From the NCBI GenBank assembly GCA_031279515.1, contig JAITII010000074.1, positions 1-37,034 on the forward strand: a stretch of DNA of 37,034 nucleotides. Reading direction: 5' to 3'. Position numbers and translations under genes: made by a program. A model generated the notes under the pieces. It searched no databases. It had not been told where the DNA came from and saw only the letters and a program-made list of their open reading frames with translations. This stretch comes from Deltaproteobacteria bacterium. Its GTDB lineage: Bacteria; Desulfobacterota; Desulfarculia; Adiutricales; Adiutricaceae. This document shows positions 6,810 through 14,639 of the stretch, piece after piece. Position 1 is the first letter of the stretch; every line of letters begins with the position of its first letter.

Positions 6810-9566
6810 ATGGATTATAAAGAAACATTAAACCTTCCCAAGACCAGCTTTCCTATGAAAGCCAAGCTCACAGAGCTAGAACCTAAACTATTGGCCACCT
6901 GGAAAGAGATGAATCTCTACGATCTCATCTTGGAAAAGGGCCGTAGCCTCCCAGTTTGGGTACTTCACGACGGCCCCCCCTATGCCAATGGAAACATACA
7001 CCTGGGAACAGCCTTAAACAAGATCTTAAAAGACATTATTATCAAGTCCAAGACCCTTCAAGGCTTTCACTCCCCTTATGTTCCGGGTTGGGACTGCCAT
7101 GGGCTACCCATTGAGAATAAGGTAGACAAGAGCCTAGGTCCCAAGAAAAAAGACCTTTCCATATCCCAGGTGCGCCGCCTCTGCCGTGAGTACGCGGAAA
7201 AGTACTTGGATATCCAACGCCAGGAGTTCATCCGCTTAGGGGTTTTCGGGCTCTGGGAAGACCCCTATCTCACCATGACCAAGCGCTATGAGGCGATAAT
7301 CGCCCGAGAGCTAGGTAAAACCGTACTGGACGGGAGGATGGTAAGGAATCTAAAACCCGTCCTCTGGTGCGGAAGCTGTCAGACGGCCCTGGCGGAAGCC
7401 GAGGTGGAGTACCAGGACGATACTTCCCTTAGCATTTACGTACCCTTCCAGCTGCACTCTGAGGCCAATGCCCTCTCCCCTAGCTTAGCCGGCAGAACTG
7501 ATGTCTATTTTGTCATCTGGACCACCACCCCCTGGACCATCCCCAGTAACATGGGCATAGCCTATAACCCCAAGATCGTCTACGGGGCTTTTGAAGCTGG
7601 AGGCAGGGTCTTAATCCTGGCCAGGGAAAAAGCCAAAGAGCTTTTAGAAAAGTTTCAGCTCCCTTTGGATAAAGACCTGGGGGATATTGACAACACCAAT
7701 TTAAAGGGTTTAGTTGCCCTCCATCCCTTATATCACCGGCATTCTATCTTAGTCCCAGCCCTCTACGTCACCCTGGAGCAGGGTACCGGCCTCGTGCACA
7801 CAGCCCCTGGCCACGGCAGGGAAGACTTTGAAACCGGCAAGGCCTACGGCCTTCCCGTTTTCTCACCCTTGGATAACCAGGCTCGCTTCACAGATGAGGT
7901 TCCGGATCTAGCGGGTATCCCGGTCTTAGATGCCAACGATAAAGTAATCGTAATGCTAAAGGAAAAGGGGGCACTTTTAGCTGAGGAAAAGCTAAGGCAC
8001 CAGTATCCACACTGCTGGCGCTGTAAGAACCCAGTTGTATTTAGAGCCACGCCCCAGTGGTTCATCCTCATGGACACCTTAGATTTGCGCGAAAAAAGCT
8101 TGGAGGCTATAGATACGGTGAAATGGATCCCCCCTCGGGGCAGGGACCGTATCTACGGCATGATAGAAAACCGCCCCGATTGGTGCGTCTCTCGTCAGAG
8201 GTCCTGGGGAGTGCCTATCACCATGTTCCAATGCGACAGCTGCGGCCAGTGGCTCTACACACAAGAGATCTTGGACCATATCTTTAAGCTCTTCGTGGAA
8301 AAAGGCGCAGATGCCTGGTTCGAATTGGATACCAAACAATTGCTGCCCCCTGACCAGAAATGCACCTCCTGCGGAGGGACTAACTTTACCAAGGAAACGG
8401 ATATCTTGGACGTGTGGTTTGACTCTGGCTCCTCTTTTGCCGCTGTGATGGAAGACAGGGATTATCTGCCGGATATCGCCAACATGTACCTAGAAGGGAG
8501 CGACCAGCACAGGGGCTGGTTCCACTCCTCTCTTCTCATCTCAGAGGCCAACCGCGGCAGGGCCCCTTACCGGGAGGTCTTAACCCACGGTTATGTGGTG
8601 GATGGCCAGGGCAAAAAGATGAGTAAATCAATGGGTAACACCATTGAGCCCAATACCATCATCAAAAAGTATGGAGCCGACATCCTGCGACTCTGGGTGG
8701 CCTCCGAGGACTACCAGGACGACATAAGGGTTTCCAATCAGATCCTGGACATGCTGGTAAAGGCCTATTTCAATTTCCGTAATACCTGCCGTTTCATCCT
8801 AGGGAACCTTTTTGACTTTGACCCTGAAAAAGACTCGGTTCCTCTAAAGGATATCTCCCATCCCCTGGATAAATATACCTTGGGAACCTTAGCTACTTTG
8901 GTGGAAAAAGTAATAAGCGCCTATAACAACTATGACTTTCATGACGTGTACCACGGCGTAAACAACTACCTGGGAAACCTTTCCTCCTTCTACTTAGACG
9001 TCTTAAAAGATAGGCTTTACACCTTTAAGGCCACAGATATCGTAAGAAGAGAGAGCCAAACGGTCATGTACCTCATATTAGAGGCCATTATTAAGCTTAT
9101 GGCTCCCATCCTCTCTTTTACCGCTGAAGAAATCTGGGGCTACTTACCCCAAGTGAAAGGAAGAGATGCTAGCGTCTTTTTGTCCTCTTTCCCAGTACCA
9201 GACCTGTCTACCATAGATGCGGGGCTCAAAGGGGACATGGAGGCTTTAATTGCCATAAGGTCCCAGACCAATAAATCTTTAGAAGAGGCAAGGGCTGCCA
9301 AACTCATAGGCTCTTCTTTGGATGCCCAGCTCACGATAAAAGCTAATGGCGAAAAAATGGAGCTTTTGAAAAAATACCAGGGCTTTTTAACTGAACTCTT
9401 TATCGTAAGTAAAGTTACCTTAACTCCCCAGGACGATGCACCAAAAGACTCTATTTTAGTCCTTGTGGAACCCTCTACCGACCCCAAATGTCCCCGCTGC
9501 TGGAACCGCCACCCGGATGTGAAAGAAGGCGGGGTCTGTCCCAAGTGCCAGAAAGCCTTGGCCTAA
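6810..9566 (+). CDS. ileS: Isoleucyl-tRNA synthetase
   Basis: Charges tRNA-Ile with isoleucine (class I synthetase, cytoplasm). The 918 residues match the bacterial type. The N-terminus MDYKETLNLPKTSFPMKA is typical and fixes the start despite no ribosome site. The HIGH-type motif is PPYANGNIHLGTALNK (about 56-71). GWDCHGLPIE follows, then the CP1 editing domain with WTTTPWTIPSN and TGLVHTAPGHGREDF, the signature DVWFDSGSS, and KKMSKSMGN near 603. The tRNA-binding C-terminus ends in the zinc knuckle CPRCWNRHPDVKEGGVCPKCQ. Followed after 19 bp by dnaX, so probably part of one transcript. Confidence 0.98.
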   Translation: MDYKETLNLPKTSFPMKAKLTELEPKLLATWKEMNLYDLILEKGRSLPVWVLHDGPPYANGNIHLGTALNKILKDIIIKSKTLQGFHSPYVPGWDCHGLPIENKVDKSLGPKKKDLSISQVRRLCREYAEKYLDIQRQEFIRLGVFGLWEDPYLTMTKRYEAIIARELGKTVLDGRMVRNLKPVLWCGSCQTALAEAEVEYQDDTSLSIYVPFQLHSEANALSPSLAGRTDVYFVIWTTTPWTIPSNMGIAYNPKIVYGAFEAGGRVLILAREKAKELLEKFQLPLDKDLGDIDNTNLKGLVALHPLYHRHSILVPALYVTLEQGTGLVHTAPGHGREDFETGKAYGLPVFSPLDNQARFTDEVPDLAGIPVLDANDKVIVMLKEKGALLAEEKLRHQYPHCWRCKNPVVFRATPQWFILMDTLDLREKSLEAIDTVKWIPPRGRDRIYGMIENRPDWCVSRQRSWGVPITMFQCDSCGQWLYTQEILDHIFKLFVEKGADAWFELDTKQLLPPDQKCTSCGGTNFTKETDILDVWFDSGSSFAAVMEDRDYLPDIANMYLEGSDQHRGWFHSSLLISEANRGRAPYREVLTHGYVVDGQGKKMSKSMGNTIEPNTIIKKYGADILRLWVASEDYQDDIRVSNQILDMLVKAYFNFRNTCRFILGNLFDFDPEKDSVPLKDISHPLDKYTLGTLATLVEKVISAYNNYDFHDVYHGVNNYLGNLSSFYLDVLKDRLYTFKATDIVRRESQTVMYLILEAIIKLMAPILSFTAEEIWGYLPQVKGRDASVFLSSFPVPDLSTIDAGLKGDMEALIAIRSQTNKSLEEARAAKLIGSSLDAQLTIKANGEKMELLKKYQGFLTELFIVSKVTLTPQDDAPKDSILVLVEPSTDPKCPRCWNRHPDVKEGGVCPKCQKALA

Positions 9567-9585
9567 TTTAAATGGAATAAACCCC

Positions 9586-11883
9586 TTGTCCTACCTAGTA
9601 CTCGCCAGAAAATACCGGCCCCAGACCTTTGACGACCTAGTGGGCCAATCCCAAGTACGCCACACCCTTTCCCAGGCCCTGTTAAAAGGTAGGGTGGCGC
9701 ATGCCTATCTCTTCACGGGACCTAGAGGGGTAGGAAAGACAACGGCAGCTAGACTCTTAGCCATGGCCTTAAACTGCACTGCGCCCGACCATAGGCCCTG
9801 CGGCAAATGCCCAGAATGCCTGGAAATCCAAAGGGGCTCCTCAGTTGACATCATAGAAGTGGACGGAGCCTCCAACCGCGGCATAGGTGAGATAAGGAGC
9901 CTAAGGGAGACTGTAAAGTTTCTTCCCACCCACAATCGCTACAAGGTCTACATCATAGATGAGGTCCATGCCCTCACCTCTGATGCCTTTAATGCCCTCC
10001 TAAAGACCCTGGAAGAACCTCCCACCCACGTTGTCTTTATCTTCGCCACCACAGAAGCCCACAAGGTGCCGGCAACCATACTCTCCCGCTGCCAGCGCTA
10101 TGACTTCAAGAGAATAAAGGTGGAAGACATAGTCTCGCGCCTGGTCACAGTCTCCAAGGCCGAGGGCTTAAAGTATGATACGGATGCCCTTACCACCATA
10201 GCCCGCCAGGCTGAAGGAGGACTAAGGGACGCCTTAGGTCTCATGGACCAGGTGGTGGCTTCCGCAGGGGAGATAACCACAGAAAGCGTCACTCAATCAC
10301 TGGGGCTAATCCGTAAGGATCTTGTTGTACGCACGGCCACCTCGGCCTTTAAAGGAGATGCCTCTTCGGCCCTGTCTGCCCTAAAAGACGCCTATGACCT
10401 AGGCTTTGACTTTAAAGAGCTGGCCCTTAGGGTCTTGGAATACCTAAGGGATCTAGTTATTTTCAAAGCCGCTCCAAAGACCAGCGAGATCTTAGATCTT
10501 ACTGACAGCGAGGTAAAAGAATACGCTTCTATTACAGACAACTTGACTATAAATACCCTGCACCGCCACTTTGACCTCTGGCTTAAGCTCTACGGAGAAC
10601 TTACTCGCCACCCCCAGCCGCGCTGGCTGATGGAATCCCATCTCATCCGCGTCTGCCAGTTGCCTCCCTTGGAAGACCTAGTAAGCCTTACGGAAAAACT
10701 TACAGAACTTTTACAGGCGGATAAAAAAACCTTTGAACTAGCCATGCAGAATCTATCTGCACAGGCTTTTTTGCCCCATGCCCATTTGGCACAGGAGACC
10801 AAAACAGGAAAAATGCCCGATTCCCAGGGGCACTTTCCTCCCAAAGATGTAGCACCCATTGGCAAATCCTCGGGTTTACCGAAAGATATGGTGTTAGATC
10901 CTGATATCCTAGACGACTTACCCCCAGATGAGCTAAGCCCAGATCCCCATTTGGACGAGCAATTGGATGACTTTCACCCGCCCGATTTAGACGATCCTTC
11001 AGATGACTTTATCTACGACGATCTTTTTGACTTACCTCCAGATGAGCCAAAGCCAGAGAAGAAAAGCAAAGAAAAAGAAGCCCCTACCTCAGCTGCCAAT
11101 CCGGCCCCTGGCAAGGACAAAGCCCAGCCAAAGGCCAGAAAACAAAAAGAAGAGAGGCCCGAAACCGGAACCAATAAGGAGGTCAAGTTTGGAGGACCGC
11201 AAAAAATAGATAATAAGCAGAAAGCTGAGCCTTCCAGTGATAAATCAGCTGGGCTCTTTAAATCTTTACAGGGATCTTTGGGGGAAGAAGATGAAGGGGA
11301 AAATGAGGACGATGGCGACCAACCCCCACACGTGGGGGGAGCGGATAAAAGCCTAGAACCCGCGTCCCCCAGTGGAAAAGAGGCTAGCACCATGGGTGAG
11401 CCAGGGGGTGAGCCAGGGGAAGAGCCAGGACAGATAAAAGACGTTAAAAGTACCCCTCTGGCGGGCTTAGAAGCCAGTAGCGACGATTTCGAGGCTGAAG
11501 ATGAATACTTAAGGGAACTGGAAGCTAGCATGGGGGATGTGGACTCACCACCAACCAACTATGGCCCCCCTCCGGAGGAAGAAAACAATGAGAAAAGCGG
11601 TCTCCATCTTTTTAGGATGTCTTCTGAACCCGCTGAGGTCCTTTTAGAGAACCTCATGAAAACAGAAGAGGTAAAGGAACTCATGGAACAGCTCCCTGGC
11701 AAATTTGTCCGTTATCTCCACACAGTCATTACCGTGCCCACGGATAACTTTTTAAAAGATGCCGATGAGCCGGATAACTTTGTAGAGATAGAAGAAGATG
11801 AAAGTGGGATCTATGGGTTTGACGAAGACTATGATGACTATGAAGATAATGAAGAAAATGATGACTATGATGACGATAATTAG
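9586..11883 (+). CDS. dnaX: DNA polymerase III subunit tau/gamma (clamp loader), with a very acidic C-terminus
   Basis: Clamp-loader ATPase that loads the beta clamp and links the polymerases at the replication fork. It starts at TTG 9586 (MSYLVLARKYRPQTFDDLVGQ, the normal N-terminus). Walker A is GPRGVGKT (45-52), zinc ligands are C64, C72, C75 and C78, Walker B/DExH is IDEVHA (124-129), and the SRC sensor motif is at 167-169; the lid and collar domains follow to about 370. From about 430 to 765 the protein is low-complexity, first D/P-rich (DILDDLPPDELSPD and similar), then K/E-rich, G/E-rich, and a last stretch of mostly D, E, N and Y. A conserved short block (SEPAEVLLENLMKTEEVKELMEQLPGKF) sits before the tail. 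No programmed frameshift site was evident. Upstream ileS and downstream ybaB are in the same direction. Confidence 0.96.
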   Translation: MSYLVLARKYRPQTFDDLVGQSQVRHTLSQALLKGRVAHAYLFTGPRGVGKTTAARLLAMALNCTAPDHRPCGKCPECLEIQRGSSVDIIEVDGASNRGIGEIRSLRETVKFLPTHNRYKVYIIDEVHALTSDAFNALLKTLEEPPTHVVFIFATTEAHKVPATILSRCQRYDFKRIKVEDIVSRLVTVSKAEGLKYDTDALTTIARQAEGGLRDALGLMDQVVASAGEITTESVTQSLGLIRKDLVVRTATSAFKGDASSALSALKDAYDLGFDFKELALRVLEYLRDLVIFKAAPKTSEILDLTDSEVKEYASITDNLTINTLHRHFDLWLKLYGELTRHPQPRWLMESHLIRVCQLPPLEDLVSLTEKLTELLQADKKTFELAMQNLSAQAFLPHAHLAQETKTGKMPDSQGHFPPKDVAPIGKSSGLPKDMVLDPDILDDLPPDELSPDPHLDEQLDDFHPPDLDDPSDDFIYDDLFDLPPDEPKPEKKSKEKEAPTSAANPAPGKDKAQPKARKQKEERPETGTNKEVKFGGPQKIDNKQKAEPSSDKSAGLFKSLQGSLGEEDEGENEDDGDQPPHVGGADKSLEPASPSGKEASTMGEPGGEPGEEPGQIKDVKSTPLAGLEASSDDFEAEDEYLRELEASMGDVDSPPTNYGPPPEEENNEKSGLHLFRMSSEPAEVLLENLMKTEEVKELMEQLPGKFVRYLHTVITVPTDNFLKDADEPDNFVEIEEDESGIYGFDEDYDDYEDNEENDDYDDDN

Positions 11884-11949
11884 GTGGAGATAGAAAACCT
11901 TTAACGCTATTTTTTAGCATAAATATTTAAACGAGGAAGGTACATAGTT

Positions 11950-12261
11950 ATGGAAAATGATGAGCGCGACAACCTAATCCGTTCTGCTAAAGTAATGGAA
12001 GACCAGATGATGAACTTTCTTTCTGAAAACAAACACAAGACCGAGGAAGCGAGTGCAGGGGGAGGCATGGTCAAAGCTGTGGTAAACTGGAATTATCATC
12101 TGGTTTCCCTGGAAATAGAAAAGGAAGTTGTAAATCCAGATGAAATGGAGATGCTAAGTGAGCTTATCATGGCAGCAGTAAACGAAGCTTTAGCCCAGGT
12201 CAAAAATAGTTTAAGCAAAGAGCTGGCAAAGCTCTCCAGCAGGGCTTTTCACCAATTATAA
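11950..12261 (+). CDS. YbaB/EbfC nucleoid-associated protein
   Basis: This 103-residue DNA-binding protein sits in the usual place just after dnaX. Family features are the GGGMVKAVVNWNYHLVSLEIEKEVVNPDEMEMLSEL core and the LIMAAVNEALAQVKNSLSKEL helix. YbaB forms tweezer-like dimers that bind DNA with little specificity. A GAGGAAGG ribosome site lies 9 nt before the ATG. In most bacteria recR follows; here an unrelated gene does. Confidence 0.92.
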   Translation: MENDERDNLIRSAKVMEDQMMNFLSENKHKTEEASAGGGMVKAVVNWNYHLVSLEIEKEVVNPDEMEMLSELIMAAVNEALAQVKNSLSKELAKLSSRAFHQL

Positions 12262-12321
12262 GATAAATTGCCCCATATGATAAAAGCTTTTTTACCAAAT
12301 TTGCCAGATTAAGGTGATGAC

Positions 12322-13464
12322 ATGGGAAAATCTGACAATGAAAACTTAGCAGAGTATGATACCAGCGGAGCAGAAAATTCTCTTTCCCAAGAAGATTGGG
12401 ATGCCTTTAAGCTCTTAACTGAGGTAATCCTCTCTCCGGATGAAAAAATTGCCGCAGAGACCCCAACCTATACGGACGAAGAAGAAGAAAGGATTTTTGC
12501 CCTCCATTTTCATCCTGAATGGGTCCCCATGGAATTATTGAAAAGGCGCATTAAAAGGGCCTTTCCCAAAGCAAAAAGTATCTTCGCCATACCCACTCAG
12601 CATAATGTTATCATGTCCTTAGGGCAGTTTTCCGGAGTGGAAGCCGATGTCTTCAATTACTCCTATAACATGAAGATCCAGCTTCTCATCCATCTTAAGA
12701 GCGACAAACTTAAAGATGCTCACACCTTACAGTCCATGATGGAAAAGACCTTCCGCTACCGCGGCCTGCAGCTTTTAGACATCTTGGAGCAGGTGGCCTT
12801 CCCTGACGAGGACATGAAAAAAGAGATAAAAAAGATGGGCTTCCATGAGGAGTCCATTAAACAGGCACGCTTTTTTGCCTCAAAAATCAAACTTTTAGTG
12901 GAAGAGAGCGGCATCACCCAAACCCCCGGCGCCGAGATGCTCAAAAACAGGCTCCTTACGGATTTCATAGAAATAAGGGGGGCGACTCTAGACCCCATAC
13001 GCAAGGACAGGCTTTTGTCCCTGGTAAATCACATTAAAAAAATGGTGAAAAGCCGTTTAAACCCCAAAAGATTCCACACGGACCAAGAGGTCATTGAAGA
13101 AGCCAGGGCTCTTAATGCAGGTATTGTAATCCCCCACCCCCCTCAATTCTGGCCGGTACTTTTAGATGACTTGGATGTGGATGGCTGGGAGGTCTGGAAT
13201 CCCTCCACTCCGAAGCACACGATATTTCTTATCCAATGCTTGAAAAGACGGGGAAAGATTAAGCGCCCCTTGTTGGCCTTCATGGGTGATGACACCCACA
13301 TGTCATCCAAGATAAGACCGGACATGGTAAGTGACAAGGACGGAGCCAAAAGGGAGATAGGTTTTCAGCCTCCCTGGAAACACCAAGAGGTACAAGCTGC
13401 TCTAAAAGATGCTGGACAGGGAAGGGACAGAACTATGGACGAATATCTTGCGCGGATAAGCTAA
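12322..13464 (+). CDS. Protein of unknown function with PHP-like histidine motifs
   Basis: I do not recognise this 380-residue family with certainty. It has an AAGGTG ribosome site 7 nt before the ATG. After an acidic N-terminus, FALHFHPEWVP (H62, H64) resembles the first metal motif (HxH) of PHP-superfamily phosphoesterases. GIVIPHPPQFWPVL (H272) and FMGDDTHMSS (D323, D324, H326) could give further metal ligands. The middle (about 130-255) is helical and charged, with LKSDKLKDAHTL and KNRLLTDFIEIRGATLDPIRKDRLL. No signal peptide or membrane segment, so it should be cytoplasmic. It occupies the position where recR often follows ybaB, but shows no RecR zinc finger or Toprim motif. A metal-dependent hydrolase is the best guess from motifs alone. 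Confidence 0.6.
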   Translation: MGKSDNENLAEYDTSGAENSLSQEDWDAFKLLTEVILSPDEKIAAETPTYTDEEEERIFALHFHPEWVPMELLKRRIKRAFPKAKSIFAIPTQHNVIMSLGQFSGVEADVFNYSYNMKIQLLIHLKSDKLKDAHTLQSMMEKTFRYRGLQLLDILEQVAFPDEDMKKEIKKMGFHEESIKQARFFASKIKLLVEESGITQTPGAEMLKNRLLTDFIEIRGATLDPIRKDRLLSLVNHIKKMVKSRLNPKRFHTDQEVIEEARALNAGIVIPHPPQFWPVLLDDLDVDGWEVWNPSTPKHTIFLIQCLKRRGKIKRPLLAFMGDDTHMSSKIRPDMVSDKDGAKREIGFQPPWKHQEVQAALKDAGQGRDRTMDEYLARIS

Positions 13465-13527
13465 GCACACTAATTTTCCAAAGTAAAAGAGATATTATAA
13501 TAGAAGAGCTAAATAAAATGTAAATCC

Positions 13528-13543
13528 TGTTTCACGTGAAACA
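13528..13543. promoter_or_regulatory. parS centromere site 1
   Basis: TGTTTCACGTGAAACA, a perfect match to the bacterial parS consensus bound by ParB; with flanking C and G it extends to an 18-bp palindrome (13527-13544). ParB loads here, spreads and recruits SMC for origin segregation. Confidence 0.95.
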
Positions 13544-13660
13544 GAAAAAAATAAATCTTTTAGATTTTTATTGCAGAAGTCCAAAAGCATCTTCCCCAAT
13601 GTATGCATAAATAATACTGATAATCTAAATAGAGAGTTCTTTTTAAAAAATGTTAAATCA

Positions 13661-13676
13661 TGTTTCACGTGAAACA
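13661..13676. promoter_or_regulatory. parS centromere site 2
   Basis: Second exact TGTTTCACGTGAAACA, 133 bp from the first and also intergenic. Two sites this close make chance very unlikely and mark a ParB nucleation cluster. Confidence 0.95.
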
Positions 13677-14358
13677 GAACAATTTTCTTTGTGCTAAAAA
13701 TTTCCATGAGATAATGAGCCTACAGGCTTGGATTTATTTCTTGAATTAAACTGCCTCAAGGCATTAGACAAGCGAAAAAGTCATTTAAAGGCAAAACCAG
13801 AAAAAAGCTGCAATTCCAACTCTCGTTTAAAAGATCTAAAATTTGCCCTTAAAGACCGCCATTTAAAATCTCTTTCTTTTCTAGAAATACTTTTTTAGGA
13901 GCTATCAAATCCCACTTCTATATCTTCTTACCAAAAAGCCCTCCCTTGCCCTTTGCTCCCACCGCCTTACAAGAAACTGGCACTATACTATTTTTATCTT
14001 CCCCTAGCCCTTGCCTAAGGAAAGTCCAAAAGCCCAAAACGGCCCAAAAGGCCAAAAAGAGCCGTAGGGAATTAGCTGTCCCACAAAAACTAATGTGACA
14101 AAACTACTAATAAATTTCAAGCCTGCAAAAAAATCTAGAAATTGTCTACAATTTATGCTATAATACTTTTTTTCTGTATATTTGCAGAAAGACAACATAG
14201 TTTAGGCATCCCCTTACATGCCATTTCTGCCAAATCATCCCCCTTTTATCTGGCCTTGAACTTATAAGTTGGGCTAGGGCAAACATTCCATTAAATGGAT
14301 TTTCCCTGGCCTCTTTCCCTTTTCTTCCCCTAAAGCTTTAGAGCCATTCGAGTACCCT

Positions 14359-14634
14359 ATGAGCAAAAATAATTTCCGCCATAGCTTTGTAACCGATCCT
14401 GATGATGTTGCCCGCTACCTGGAATCGCTCATCTCCGGGTTTAAGGAAGGCGTTTTGTCCTTTAGCTCCCAACATCGCAAGGTGCATCTGGAACCTGCCA
14501 AGATACTGGACATGTCAATAGAGACCAGCATAAGGAAGGGCAAGGTGAGACTCACAATTAGCTTTACCTGGCCGGATGAGGCAGGTCCCCAGCTCCAATC
14601 ACTGCCCTTGGACAACCACTTTCACGAAAAGTAA
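14359..14634 (+). CDS. Amphi-Trp domain protein
   Basis: This 91-residue protein has the pattern of the small amphi-Trp family: an N-terminal helix DPDDVARYLESLISGFKEGVLSFSS, then alternating strands with LEPAKILDMSIETSIRKGKVRLTISFTWPDE. Function is unknown; family members often sit beside PhoU-domain/phosphotransferase genes in deltaproteobacteria, as here. The next gene begins 5 bp after the stop, so the two are almost certainly co-transcribed and may be translationally coupled. Confidence 0.8.
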   Translation: MSKNNFRHSFVTDPDDVARYLESLISGFKEGVLSFSSQHRKVHLEPAKILDMSIETSIRKGKVRLTISFTWPDEAGPQLQSLPLDNHFHEK

Positions 14635-14639
14635 TAAAA

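Larger units (their letters stand above)
13465..14358. other. Long intergenic region carrying parS
   Basis: Apart from the two parS sites, it contains a short degenerate run of (g)cccaaaa units (about 14020-14062), an AACTTATAAGTT palindrome near 14263-14274, and a TATAAT at 14159-14164 that could be the -10 of the downstream amphi-Trp/PhoU-kinase operon (no clear -35). The only open frame over the parS sites is a by-product of the palindromes. Confidence 0.6.

Noticed and set aside
10718-10732. Programmed frameshift site in dnaX at an A7 run
   Set aside because: The run is not in the correct phase for an A-AAA-AAG type slippery heptamer and no downstream stem was seen.
11013-11558. Minus-strand ORF of 181 residues, Ser/Pro-rich
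   Set aside because: Antisense shadow of the low-complexity part of dnaX.
13495-13707. 70-residue minus-strand ORF
   Set aside because: It exists because both parS palindromes translate to FHVKH/VSRET-like strings; no family features.
14004-14198. Minus-strand ORF with FWPFGPFWAFG
   Set aside because: Comes from a short cccaaaa-type repeat; no ribosome site or family match.
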